A stretch of 64,000 bases of DNA from a virus. Each line of letters begins with the position of its first letter. Within the stretch, counting starts at the first letter, position 1. The position numbers and the translations under genes were made by a program. Shown here piece after piece: positions 1 to 7,743 of the stretch. Location of the stretch: the IMG/VR virus record IMGVR_UViG_3300018875_000003, positions 52,981 to 116,980 of that record; one strand, written 5' to 3'. The notes below the pieces were generated by a model. The model had not been told where the DNA came from. It did no database searches and was given only the letters and a program-made list of their open reading frames with translations.

Positions 1-1
1 G

Positions 2-139
2 TGGGCCATGCTAACCCACGATGCAATCCAGGACGCGCATATACCAGTCAGCCAGTTTGAGGAGAGGCTGTCGTCATCTGCCCAGTCGTTCGAGTCTGTG
101 GTATCGTTCGACTTGAGTTCATTCTACACTAAAATGTAA
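2..139 (+). CDS. 3' end of an unknown rightward gene (partial)
   Basis: An open frame enters from the left edge and ends at a TAA inside the palindrome at 135-148. It encodes about 45 residues, Ser-rich near the end and closing in SSFYTKM. No domain is recognisable in so short a tail. It converges on the leftward operon that follows. I call it coding because the frame stays open to an intergenic boundary, but the evidence is thin. Confidence 0.35.
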   Translation, partial: WAMLTHDAIQDAHIPVSQFEERLSSSAQSFESVVSFDLSSFYTKM

Positions 140-148
140 CGCGTTACA
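135..148. promoter_or_regulatory. Palindrome copy 1, TGTAACGCGTTACA
   Basis: This is a perfect 14-bp palindrome, identical to the copy at 2786-2799. Unlike the other copies it lies between convergent genes and overlaps the stop codon of the gene on its left. A weak TAAAAT sits just upstream on the plus strand, but no rightward gene follows. It may be a site without promoter function. Confidence 0.5.
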
Positions 149-156
149 ATACCAAA

Positions 157-342
157 CTAGAATTTTCTTTTTCTCTTTTTACTTTTGTCTTCGTATCGCT
201 GATCCTGGACGTATTTATCGTCTACAATGACCGCCTTGGCTGTCTGGAATACGTGAGGCGCTGTCATGGATACAATGACCAGCAGCATCGCTGCCAGAGC
301 CCCTTTATTCCGGCGTGTAATCCGGCGTTTGGTAAGTAGCAT
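157..342 (-). CDS. Small single-span membrane protein
   Basis: This 61-residue protein has a basic N-terminus, one hydrophobic segment at about residues 14-35, and a highly charged Lys/Arg-rich C-terminal tail ending KKRKRKF. That layout suggests a small membrane-anchored protein or a weak signal-anchor. The start was chosen at the ATG preceded by GGAGGG with 6-nt spacing. The gene is the last of the leftward operon and overlaps the end of the ATPase gene. No family is recognised. Confidence 0.6.
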   Translation of the reverse strand: MLLTKRRITRRNKGALAAMLLVIVSMTAPHVFQTAKAVIVDDKYVQDQRYEDKSKKRKRKF

Positions 343-1054
343 ACATTTCCCTCCTTCTCCTGTTAGATGCGTGCCTGCGGGCTTCTGAGAGGTCGCAGGT
401 GTACTCCATGTGGAACCGCTCTTCACTCATGCCGTAATTATCATCGCTGTATTCCTTTTTCGTTGGATGAGGAATAATGAAAGGCTGGACACATCCGTCT
501 CCGAATGCTGGCTTGAGCTTATTGTCCATGAATTTCTTAAACGCGTTATCCATCACGGTTGAATAGCTCGAAACCATGATGACTTGTGCATAGGTCATCA
601 GCTGCTCCAGCCATCCAGAATCAATAACAAAGCTGTCTGCGTCATCGAAGAGGACGAGATCGTTTTGGTATCCGTCTGGCCGGTGCGCCTGCGGATCTGT
701 TGCGAATATAACGGTGCGCTGTCTGTGCCGCGGCCCGATCGTAATCAGTGTTGCACGGCTTCGGTAATATTCCACACCACGTTCGCGCAGCATGCGCTCA
801 AACGCATTCTGGTGATAATGCAGCTGCTGGTTGAATCGGCAGAAGAACGTCACGTCCTTGCTGGATGCCAGCGCCTTCTCATACAGCGTATAGCTCTTCC
901 CTGCTCCCCTGTGTGCGACAGCGGCGATATGCTCTGCTGTGGACTCATGGAACTGCTGCCACGCCTGGTCTCGATCAGATGCGTCCACGACGATAGTTTG
1001 GACGGTTTCCTTTACTGGAACGATTCGATCCAAATATTCCTTTAACAGCTCCAT
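305..1054 (-). CDS. P-loop ATPase, terminase-ATPase-like
   Basis: The 249-residue protein has a Walker A motif GAGKS (residues 50-54, in AHRGAGKS) and a Walker B-like hydrophobic strand ending in Asp-Asp-Ala-Asp (133-140). A strand ending in SSYST (a possible sensor or coupling motif) follows. This order resembles the ATPase half of phage large terminases and related helicase-like NTPases. There is no nuclease domain, and the length is about half that of a terminase. The start overlaps the end of the upstream DUF1653-like gene by 80 nt and is supported by AAGGGAG 9 nt upstream. The P-loop call is sure; the terminase link is only suggestive. Confidence 0.72.
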   Translation of the reverse strand: MELLKEYLDRIVPVKETVQTIVVDASDRDQAWQQFHESTAEHIAAVAHRGAGKSYTLYEKALASSKDVTFFCRFNQQLHYHQNAFERMLRERGVEYYRSRATLITIGPRHRQRTVIFATDPQAHRPDGYQNDLVLFDDADSFVIDSGWLEQLMTYAQVIMVSSYSTVMDNAFKKFMDNKLKPAFGDGCVQPFIIPHPTKKEYSDDNYGMSEERFHMEYTCDLSEARRHASNRRRREMYATYQTPDYTPE

Positions 1055-1292
1055 GCGGCGTGACTCCCTTCGGCAGAATTTCCTCGAAGCGGGTGAAGGT
1101 CTCGCCTTCGTACTCTACTTCGTTGTGCCACTCCACCAGTGGTCGATGGTATTTCTGGTCTGGCTGATCCTCGTTGTAGTACCAGATCGACTTGCCGTCG
1201 TCGTGCCGGCTGGCATCGATTCCGATGTCTGCGATCACGTAGATGCCGCCTTTATAATGCTGCCAGCGGCTTCCGATTTTTGGGGTACGCAT
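975..1292 (-). CDS. DUF1653-like small protein
   Basis: The 105-residue protein has the layout of DUF1653: G-x-x-W/Y-x-H-Y-K-G-x-x-Y near the N-terminus (KIGSRWQHYKGGIYVI), a central YY strand, then RPLVEWHNEV and a final TRF element. This family is a small beta fold of unknown function found in bacteria and phages. The C-terminal 35 residues are basic and lie outside the family, in the stretch that overlaps the ATPase gene. AGGAGG lies 9 nt before the chosen ATG. Confidence 0.65.
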   Translation of the reverse strand: MRTPKIGSRWQHYKGGIYVIADIGIDASRHDDGKSIWYYNEDQPDQKYHRPLVEWHNEVEYEGETFTRFEEILPKGVTPHGAVKGIFGSNRSSKGNRPNYRRGRI

Positions 1293-1311
1293 AACCCATT
1301 GCCTCCTATTT

Positions 1312-1334
1312 GAGCCGAAGGCTCAAAGTTTTTT
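1312..1334 (+). terminator. Small hairpin with T-run
   Basis: GAGCC-gaa-GGCTC is followed on the plus strand by AAAG and six T residues. As a plus-strand terminator it could stop transcription entering the leftward operon. On the minus strand it sits between a stop codon and the ribosome-binding site of the DUF1653-like gene and has no T-run. The stem is only 5 bp. Confidence 0.35.
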
Positions 1335-1509
1335 ATGCTCCTAACTCCAGCGAGATATTGATGCGATCGATCGGTTGGTGCTTGATAACGTGCAGCTCGA
1401 TGGCTTCTTCCCCGATATACATGACGATACGGTCGTTTTCTGACACGATCGATTCAATGTCGTCCATATGCGCGTCCAGCGCGTTGCGGATTCTGTCTGT
1501 GATATTCAT
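1333..1509 (-). CDS. Small unknown acidic protein
   Basis: This is a 58-residue protein starting MNITDRIRNAL. It has an N-terminal helix, a central beta-like stretch (DRIVMYIGEEAIELHVI) and a short C-terminal strand. AAGGAG lies about 9 nt upstream. It sits between two genes of the same operon with minimal spacing. No family is recognised. Its good ribosome-binding site and position argue that it is real. Confidence 0.6.
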   Translation of the reverse strand: MNITDRIRNALDAHMDDIESIVSENDRIVMYIGEEAIELHVIKHQPIDRINISLELGA

Positions 1510-1514
1510 TTTGT

Positions 1515-1898
1515 TTAATTCTCCTTAATGACATGCCATTCTTGCGAATGCAGGTCTCCGTCTGTGAGTCGGTATGGTCTCCACTCTTCATCGTCATGCG
1601 TTCTACCTACGACAGCGCCGAGCTCCATTTTGAGATAGACATCTGAACCATCTCTTCTGGTGACAACGTGTCCAGACTTCATCATCACGATTGCGATGCT
1701 CACGTCAAACTTATGGACATACTCGAAGTCCATGTATTCTGCTGGGACGAAGATGATGGGCTTTCCTGCCCCGTATCTGTCCCTCCATGCTTTCCCGATC
1801 TCTACGAGCAGTTCCACCTTGACGTCTTGTTCGACTTTGCAGATATGCACGCCGCCGATGTTTTGAACCTTATCCAGATACTGCTGTAACAGCTCCAT
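1515..1898 (-). CDS. Unknown protein
   Basis: The 127-residue protein begins MELLQQYLDKVQ, much like the start of the downstream ATPase (MELLKEYLDRI), so the two may share an N-terminal helix or a small duplication. The middle is predicted alpha/beta (KPIIFVPAEYMDFEYV, DVSIAIVMM) and the C-terminus carries acidic DDEEW and EWHVIKEN. GAGAGG precedes the start. I recognise no catalytic motif. Confidence 0.6.
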   Translation of the reverse strand: MELLQQYLDKVQNIGGVHICKVEQDVKVELLVEIGKAWRDRYGAGKPIIFVPAEYMDFEYVHKFDVSIAIVMMKSGHVVTRRDGSDVYLKMELGAVVGRTHDDEEWRPYRLTDGDLHSQEWHVIKEN

Positions 1899-1905
1899 TT
1901 TCTCT

Positions 1906-2211
1906 TTACCTCTCTATTCTGTATAACTGCTCGTATAATTCTAACGGACGCAGTAGAACGGACTGGAATCTCTGCATGATTCTCCCCTTGTATACTTCCA
2001 TACATTTTCCCGTGTGAAGCTCAAGGTCGTTGAAGCAGTAGACCAGCTTTTCTCCTGTAGTAGCTTTACTGCATCTGATCTCAAATCTGCCATTTTCACT
2101 CAACGCAACTTCGCCTGGCTGAATGTAGTGGATCGTATCCGCGAGGTGCATCGATCGCTTTTGCCTGTCGTATTCCCTATTTTTTTCTGAATAGGCCTTC
2201 ATCAATTCCAT
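1906..2211 (-). CDS. Unknown protein
   Basis: The 101-residue protein has a charged N-terminal helix (MELMKAYSEKNREYDRQK) followed by a beta-rich middle. Its ATG overlaps the stop of the zinc-module gene upstream (TAATG), which indicates translational coupling. Two cysteines (RCSK and KCME) do not form a clear metal motif. No family is recognised. Confidence 0.6.
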   Translation of the reverse strand: MELMKAYSEKNREYDRQKRSMHLADTIHYIQPGEVALSENGRFEIRCSKATTGEKLVYCFNDLELHTGKCMEVYKGRIMQRFQSVLLRPLELYEQLYRIER

Positions 2212-2576
2212 TAGGCACCTGCCCTCTTGATGGTGCGCGGCTTACGCTTGGCACGGCAGCTGCTACATTGTTCGTAAGGCCCATCGTTCGGTGTGCCGCA
2301 GGCTACGCATTTCCCTGCTTCCAGGCGGCGTCTACGCTTGTCTGCCTGGTAGTGCTTCATACAGAAGCCTTTCGACTTATGCGGCAGCCCGCAGCCTTCT
2401 ACGGTGCATACGATGTATTCGTGTATCGGTCTTCCTGTGGAAGCCAGTGCAATGCTCGCATCGTTATGCCGCATGTATCGTCTGTAATGCTTCCAGCAGT
2501 ATCCTCTGGCCACGACTCTCGAATCGCAGTCGTCCATCTTGCAGATCGGGTTGATTGCCGGCTTTTCCTTTTTCAT
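2211..2576 (-). CDS. Triple zinc-module protein
   Basis: The 121-residue protein holds three Cys/His modules. Two are C-x4-C...GYC/GFC-x2-HY repeats, each followed by a basic helix. The third is C-x2-C...C-x2-C with a Lys/Arg tail. Such C..C..GxCxxHY knuckles are common in phage DNA-binding and HNH-associated proteins, but no HNH catalytic motif is present. The likely role is nucleic-acid binding. Its start overlaps the stop of the preceding 55-residue gene by ATGA. Confidence 0.65.
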   Translation of the reverse strand: MKKEKPAINPICKMDDCDSRVVARGYCWKHYRRYMRHNDASIALASTGRPIHEYIVCTVEGCGLPHKSKGFCMKHYQADKRRRRLEAGKCVACGTPNDGPYEQCSSCRAKRKPRTIKRAGA

Positions 2577-2740
2577 TTTTTTATTACATGAATCTTCTGA
2601 ACCTGGGCGTAGTCTCCTTCAGTGTCGATGATCGTCGCTTCGATCAGAGCTGCCGATGGATACGCTTGGCCTGCCGGTACGCTGTCGATTTTCTTCCCGC
2701 CTGTTTTATATACGTCAATGATGAATGCTTCTGCCAACAT
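2573..2740 (-). CDS. Small unknown protein, first gene of the leftward operon
   Basis: This 55-residue protein starts MLAEAFIIDVYKTGGKKID and ends HVIKK. It looks like a small all-beta domain (alternating hydrophobics, a GGKK turn). AAAGGA lies 10 nt upstream of the ATG, and the stop overlaps the next gene by ATGA. It is the first gene after the operator-bearing promoter at 2784-2812. Confidence 0.6.
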   Translation of the reverse strand: MLAEAFIIDVYKTGGKKIDSVPAGQAYPSAALIEATIIDTEGDYAQVQKIHVIKK

Positions 2741-2783
2741 GATTGATCAATCCTTTATTTTTTATTTACTTCCGTATTCTCAG

Positions 2784-2812
2784 ATTGTAACGCGTTACAA
2801 AGTAGTTGACAA
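2784..2812 (-). promoter_or_regulatory. Leftward sigma-A-like promoter with palindromic operator
   Basis: On the minus strand TTGTCA is separated by 17 bp from TACAAT. The perfect palindrome TGTAACGCGTTACA (2786-2799) covers the end of the spacer and most of the -10 box, so a bound protein would block RNA polymerase. The promoter lies 45 bp upstream of the first leftward gene. The adjacent TTGACA on the plus strand (2806-2811) has no well-spaced -10. Confidence 0.65.
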
Positions 2813-2981
2813 CAAGTAATTTTCCTATAGGGGGCATTTTCTACAAAAAAATTTTTCGGAGGGTACCTAGTTGTTTATTGTTGGTGAGTGGTAGCGTTCG
2901 GCGCCCCACCCCCTTCAATAGACAACACACATTTGGGTTGGCAGTGATCCCATCAAACTGCACAAACGAAAGGAGTCTATC

Positions 2982-3524
2982 ATGACTACACAAGCATTCA
3001 GCAAGAAAGGTCTTAACATTCTTCAAGGAGCAAGCATCCAAGGCGCACGCTTACTGGGTCAAACAGTACGTGGCATGGATAAGGTAGCTGCTGTGGTTGC
3101 CCCTGTATTGGGTACGGCATGGAGCGTTATTAAGAAGGTAGGCATCGCTGTATACGATATGGTACGTGATGACATCGTTCAGTTGGCAGGCTTTGTACGT
3201 GAGCACAAATGGCAGACAGGTGTAACAGTAGCCTCTGCTGTGGTAGGTGGCATGGCTACCTCCACTATGGTAGGGGCTTCTATACTGGCTGCTATCCTGG
3301 CTATGACTACCATTGTCACTGTACACTACCTGATTGCGAAGCGTAAGAAGCAAGCTATGGACTGGCGTACAACCATTGCAGCAGCGCTTCTTTCTGGAGC
3401 ATGGGCGTTTACTATTCCATTCGCTGTATTCACCCTGCTTGCAACGCTTATCTTTGGTGCATTCTTCGTATTCAAAGGTATGCTGCTTGTATTCGTACAA
3501 GTAGCTGCCCTGTTCGTGATCTAA
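2982..3524 (+). CDS. Multi-span membrane protein
   Basis: The 180-residue protein has an amphipathic N-terminal half (residues about 30-75, weakly hydrophobic) and a C-terminal half with three or four hydrophobic spans rich in Ala, Thr and Phe, ending in VFVQVAALFVI. A basic loop (AKRKKQ) separates two spans. AAAGGAG precedes the ATG. Codon use is biased towards frequent codons, as in the RNA polymerase gene downstream, which suggests high expression. No family is recognised; a role at the host membrane is inference. Confidence 0.7.
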   Translation: MTTQAFSKKGLNILQGASIQGARLLGQTVRGMDKVAAVVAPVLGTAWSVIKKVGIAVYDMVRDDIVQLAGFVREHKWQTGVTVASAVVGGMATSTMVGASILAAILAMTTIVTVHYLIAKRKKQAMDWRTTIAAALLSGAWAFTIPFAVFTLLATLIFGAFFVFKGMLLVFVQVAALFVI

Positions 3525-3703
3525 TAGGTCATGGACATGGCATGGCATAGGTATATAGGGAGTACACGATAACGGTGGATGATCCCCTCTATAGGCTATG
3601 CCCTCTATCTATGTCCTGCATGGTGACATAGGTAGCAGTACTGTATCATGCTATGCCTTGTATGTGGGCATATGGGCGTGTAGGTGCGCTTACTCATATA
3701 CAC

Positions 3704-3770
3704 CCCCTGCATAGTACGTATTGGTTAAGGGTCAGCCGCCCCCATACGTAGTGTGCAGGGGTTTTCTTTT
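3704..3770 (+). terminator. Strong terminator-like hairpin
   Basis: CCCCTGCA (3704-3711) pairs with TGCAGGGG (3754-3761), and inside it TACGTAT (3715-3721) pairs with ATACGTA (3744-3750). TTTTCTTTT follows directly. It should end transcripts of the membrane-protein gene. The 358-bp gap 3525-3882 holds this hairpin, the inverted repeat at 3781-3842, two TATATAGGGAG motifs, and no gene that I can support. Confidence 0.75.
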
Positions 3771-3780
3771 ATTTACTTAT

Positions 3781-3842
3781 AGCTCCCTGTATAGGTGGCC
3801 TATATAGACCCCCTCTATATGGCACCCCCTATATAGGGAGCT
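3781..3842 (+). repeat. Inverted repeat in the leader of the 57-aa gene
   Basis: AGCTCCCTGTATAGG (3781-3795) and CCTATATAGGGAGCT (3828-3842) are near-perfect reverse complements (14 of 15). The loop itself contains CCTATATAG and CTATATGG. The right arm includes TATATAGGGAG. The element lies 40 bp before the next start codon and could be an operator, a phage promoter or an RNA leader structure. Confidence 0.55.
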
Positions 3843-3882
3843 GTATGTAAGTACAGCAAATACACTACTGGAGGTTTTCTGT

Positions 3883-4056
3883 ATGACAAAGCAACTCTTA
3901 TTAAGCAAAGGTGAACACCTGGGCTTCTGCCCAATGAAAGGCGATCTGTATTCGGTAGAATCGGGCCTTTCTATTTTCGGTAAGCCGCAATACCGCATTT
4001 ATTCCCTGAAAGGAGATTCCATCAGTGAACTCATCTCATTCCAAGTCATCCGCTAA
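3883..4056 (+). CDS. Small unknown protein overlapping the RNA polymerase leader
   Basis: The 57-residue protein starts MTKQLLLSKGEHLG and ends ISFQVIR. It is preceded by GGAGG with 7-nt spacing. Its 3' end contains AAAGGAG followed 9 nt later by the GTG at 4025, so it may be translationally coupled to the polymerase gene. It could be a leader peptide or a small partner protein. No family is recognised. Confidence 0.55.
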   Translation: MTKQLLLSKGEHLGFCPMKGDLYSVESGLSIFGKPQYRIYSLKGDSISELISFQVIR

Positions 4057-4126
4057 TCTGTCGTCCCGTCTGTCGTCCGCCGCTCTGTCCAACCAAACTA
4101 AAACTAACCAAAAGGGGTTTTCCACA

Positions 4127-7100
4127 ATGACAACTACTAACAACAACAAACAAGCTCAAATCAACAAGCAACTGGCTCAAGTTAATCGTCTGTTCAACCA
4201 AGCTGTAAAAGGCAACAAAGTGAAAGCTGAAATGTCCGAACTCAAGTCTGCTTCTGTAATCCTCGATGCGATCGCTACATTCCCAGGACTGGGCGTGAAA
4301 ACGAAGAACTATGAAGCGATCACAGCAGCTATGGCAGAAGGACACAGCCTGCGCAGCATCATGCTTAATCCGGAGCTGACCGGCGTAGCGAAGAACCAAT
4401 ACCGTTACTTCCGTGCATTCATGGATGCTAAAGGTGACGACATCCCTGAGATGGTTATGGCTCCGACTCGTAAACGTGTACGTACTGTATCGGTCGATCT
4501 GCTGAAGCACTCCCGCAACGAAGCTGGTGAAGTGGTGCTCAACGCGGAGGTTAACTTCCAATCTCAGTCTCAGCTGGCTGATGCGTTTGGCTCCCTTGCT
4601 GCCGACGACAAGAGCGATCTGTACTTGGATATGGCTCACGTTGTTTACATCGACCTCAACATCGCTGATCAAGAGAATCAGGAATTGAAAGACTTGCAGG
4701 TCGAGGTTGTACGCAACGGATTCTACTACAGTGTGGATGGCGTTACACACAAAGCCAACTTCTTCATTCAGACAGCATCCCAGGCTCGTCAGCTGCAAGG
4801 TATCTACATTGCCGAAGACTTCATGACGATCCCGCAAGCATTCAAGAAGCTGGGTCATGACTTCCTCGCTTACTGCAAACTGAGCAAAGATGGCATCTAT
4901 ACACTTGACATCACGAAGTATCTGAAACGTCCAGGTCTGTCTGGTACAAGCTCGGTATCTTCGAAAGCAATCACATTCCCGAATGCTCGTATCAGCAAGC
5001 TGGCTAATATGACTACTGGTGAATACCTGGTTGAATCCGATCGTCACACGATGGCGGTTATCGAGGATCGCTTTGCAAAGATCACCAATGGCACATTCAA
5101 AGCATTCTACAACAACCGTGTGGTAACTGTGTCTGCTGTTGATGGTGTATTCACCGCTCAATGGAAAGATGGCCGTCTGACTAAACAAGAAGTGCTGCCT
5201 ATGAACTACCTGAAGCTGGGTGTAGGCGATGGCTTGGTTCTGGCATCCGAGTCGATCTACTGGGCACTCAAAGCCGAGCATGGCAATGACTCTGACGCAT
5301 GGCAAGTACGTATCACCCCATTCGTTAAAGGTCTGATGGTATTCGTCCCTGGCCTGCGCAAGTATTATGATGCAGACATCGTTGCATTCAAATCCGCTGT
5401 GAAAGGTGACTTCCGCCTGATCGCTGACGAAGAAGGACGCTTGGACTTTAACATCGAGCTGCGTATTGCTCGCTTTGCTAAACGTCCAGGTAAGAAAGCG
5501 GAGTATGTAGAGCTGCCGTATCAGTTCGCTCACGTATCCAGCATCACTGCAGAGCAAATGATCAATGTAGCTGCTCCACGTCTGGAGGAAGCAAGAAACG
5601 TACTGTCCAACCCTGCACTGATCCAGAAGTATACTGGCGTGGCTCACCTCGAAGACCTGAGCAAGCTGACGACTGCGGAAGCTGAGTTTATGCGTGATCG
5701 TTCCCTTGTATCCGTATTTGCTAACTTCATGCACTATGCCCCATTCACGTATGAGGATGCTTACATGCAAACACGCGCTCTGCAACTGATGGGACAGCAA
5801 GTAGACAAATGGGTTGCTGGTACAATCCCTGTAGAAGGCGAGTATCGCTTCATGGTTCAGGATCCGTATGCTCTGCTGCAAGCTGTGGCTGACGAAGATG
5901 GTGATATGATTGTTCCCGCTTCCGTTGGTCTGCGTCCGCATCAAACATTCATGACTGCACGCGATAACAAACACTTTGTGACTGGACCGGTTGCTTCCTT
6001 CCGTAACCCAGCGATCGCTAAAGGTGAAGGCCGCGTACTGAAAGGTGCTGCTCCGGAGAACTATGTAACCGCATCTGCGAAAGGCGCATTCAACTCGGTC
6101 TGCATCATGAGCTGCCACGATCTGGACACGTTCGCTGAAGGCGGCGCGGATAACGATGGTGACGAAACATTCGTAACGCAAGTGCCTGAGATCGTAAACA
6201 GCATCATGGGCAAAGATGGCGAATCCAAGTTCCTGGCTATGCTTGACCTGCATGTAGGCAAAGATGGTGAGTGGGCTTCCGGTTGCCCGTTCCCTATGGA
6301 ATCCGATGAGAAGCTGACATTCGGTGCAGCATGCGTGGATCACGATGGACAATTCAAAGTGAAGTTCACTGCTGATCAATACGATGATGCTTTCATCCAA
6401 GCTGTGCATGAGCTGAGTAAAGAGTATGTCATCCGCACGCTGAACCCGAACAAGATCGGACAGCAAACAAACATCGCTACACGTCTGGCGGATGCTGTGC
6501 GTAAGGTTGGCTATATGTATGCTGAGGGTGTAGACGAGTTCGGTCAAGCTGTCGATCGTACCGAAGCAGAGAAACAAGATCTGCTGCATGAGATTGTACG
6601 CATGGAAGAAATGATCGATCTGGTTCGTCTGACACAAGGATGGGAGATTGACCGTGCGAAGCATGGCGGTGCATACGAAGAAGCACTGGCTGCCGAGCTT
6701 AACTTCATCAACAACCCACCGAAGTATGCTGGCTTCCAGGAGAATCCGAAAGCGAAACGCGTATGGATCAAGCAAGCATGGTTGTCTCACCACAAAGGCA
6801 CTGAAGGTGGAATCGATACAGGTTCTGTAATGAGCCGCGTACACAACCACATGAAAGCATTCGTACAGGAGAATGTAATCGACAAGTCTGAGGAAATCAA
6901 GAACGATGTCGAGAACAACAACATCATCCATGTACTGAGAAGCGAATATGCTATCGATGCTAACAAGTATGAGGCTTTGGCTGCTGTGATCCGCTCGATC
7001 CGTGCATCCTACACTGCCGACCTGATGAATGCCCGCAATAAGAATGCAGAGTTCAACAAGCTGGCTGAAATCAAATACAACGGCAACGACCACGCTATTC

Positions 7101-7687
7101 GTATGGCGAAAGCTAAGATCGAACGTATCTATAGCGAAGATTGCGATGCGATCACATTCAAGCACCAGGCTGCACTCGCTGCACTGGAATTGTCTTACTC
7201 TGCTACAGATATCGGCTATGTATCCTATATGGTGACATATACGGAGCGTGGTAAAGATGGCAACCGCTCGATCAGCTTCCCTTGGGTTGTGGCTAAGAAA
7301 CAATTCCTGGAGCTGTGCGCGAAGATTGCTAATCGCGAGATCGTGAAGAATCCTTATCTGGTTCCCGCTTCTGAAATCAAAGCAAACTTCCGTATTGCAG
7401 AAGATCCACGCAGCACAGAAGGCAAACACTATGATGGTATGAAGATGGCTGAGGTTATCAAGCAAGCTGGTTCAATCGAGGTTATGTATACGCTGAACGA
7501 GGTAACTGGTGTGTATGGTTACGTGGCATTCGTGCCTGTAGGCAGCAGACTGGTATATGTCGGAGATTTCTATCAGGATCAGGTTGCATTCATGACCGGA
7601 GCTACCCACTTCGAACTGAATGTATCCAATGCAGAAGCAAAAGGACAAGCCATGACCCTGACAGTCTCCAGCGTAGGTCGTAAATAA
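4127..7687 (+). CDS. Single-chain RNA polymerase, YonO/QDE-1-like double-psi beta-barrel family
   Basis: The 1186-residue protein has the catalytic signature of two-barrel RNA polymerases: DNDGD at residues 675-679, in the context EGGADNDGDETFV, which matches the SGGDLDGD-x-(Y/F) core of QDE-1-type polymerases and the DxDGD core of YonO. About 50 residues earlier is RNPAIAKGEGRVLK (626-639), matching the RNP...G(D/E)-R-V-L element of eukaryotic RNA-dependent RNA polymerases. The three Asp of the motif would bind magnesium. YonO of SPbeta is a DNA-dependent RNA polymerase, so a phage transcriptase is the likeliest role. I chose the ATG after AAAGGGG; a GTG at 4025 with AAAGGAG would add 34 Ser-rich residues. 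Codon bias indicates high expression. Confidence 0.78.
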   Translation: MTTTNNNKQAQINKQLAQVNRLFNQAVKGNKVKAEMSELKSASVILDAIATFPGLGVKTKNYEAITAAMAEGHSLRSIMLNPELTGVAKNQYRYFRAFMDAKGDDIPEMVMAPTRKRVRTVSVDLLKHSRNEAGEVVLNAEVNFQSQSQLADAFGSLAADDKSDLYLDMAHVVYIDLNIADQENQELKDLQVEVVRNGFYYSVDGVTHKANFFIQTASQARQLQGIYIAEDFMTIPQAFKKLGHDFLAYCKLSKDGIYTLDITKYLKRPGLSGTSSVSSKAITFPNARISKLANMTTGEYLVESDRHTMAVIEDRFAKITNGTFKAFYNNRVVTVSAVDGVFTAQWKDGRLTKQEVLPMNYLKLGVGDGLVLASESIYWALKAEHGNDSDAWQVRITPFVKGLMVFVPGLRKYYDADIVAFKSAVKGDFRLIADEEGRLDFNIELRIARFAKRPGKKAEYVELPYQFAHVSSITAEQMINVAAPRLEEARNVLSNPALIQKYTGVAHLEDLSKLTTAEAEFMRDRSLVSVFANFMHYAPFTYEDAYMQTRALQLMGQQVDKWVAGTIPVEGEYRFMVQDPYALLQAVADEDGDMIVPASVGLRPHQTFMTARDNKHFVTGPVASFRNPAIAKGEGRVLKGAAPENYVTASAKGAFNSVCIMSCHDLDTFAEGGADNDGDETFVTQVPEIVNSIMGKDGESKFLAMLDLHVGKDGEWASGCPFPMESDEKLTFGAACVDHDGQFKVKFTADQYDDAFIQAVHELSKEYVIRTLNPNKIGQQTNIATRLADAVRKVGYMYAEGVDEFGQAVDRTEAEKQDLLHEIVRMEEMIDLVRLTQGWEIDRAKHGGAYEEALAAELNFINNPPKYAGFQENPKAKRVWIKQAWLSHHKGTEGGIDTGSVMSRVHNHMKAFVQENVIDKSEEIKNDVENNNIIHVLRSEYAIDANKYEALAAVIRSIRASYTADLMNARNKNAEFNKLAEIKYNGNDHAIRMAKAKIERIYSEDCDAITFKHQAALAALELSYSATDIGYVSYMVTYTERGKDGNRSISFPWVVAKKQFLELCAKIANREIVKNPYLVPASEIKANFRIAEDPRSTEGKHYDGMKMAEVIKQAGSIEVMYTLNEVTGVYGYVAFVPVGSRLVYVGDFYQDQVAFMTGATHFELNVSNAEAKGQAMTLTVSSVGRK

Positions 7688-7710
7688 CACGAAGCACTCA
7701 TGAGATTTAC

Positions 7711-7743
7711 TGCAGTCGGTGTGTTCTCAGCACATCGACTGCA
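7711..7743 (+). terminator. Stem-loop after the RNA polymerase gene
   Basis: TGCAGTCGGTGTG pairs with CACATCGACTGCA across a 7-nt loop, giving a 13-bp stem with one G-T wobble. It lies 24 bp after the polymerase stop. The tail CCCTTATTA is only weakly T-rich, so it may be a terminator or an mRNA-stabilising structure. Confidence 0.5.

Noticed and set aside
4046-7465. A 1139-codon open frame on the minus strand opposite the RNA polymerase gene
   Set aside because: It is a by-product of the strong codon bias on the plus strand. It lacks a ribosome-binding site and domain motifs, and the plus frame carries the DxDGD and RNP signatures.
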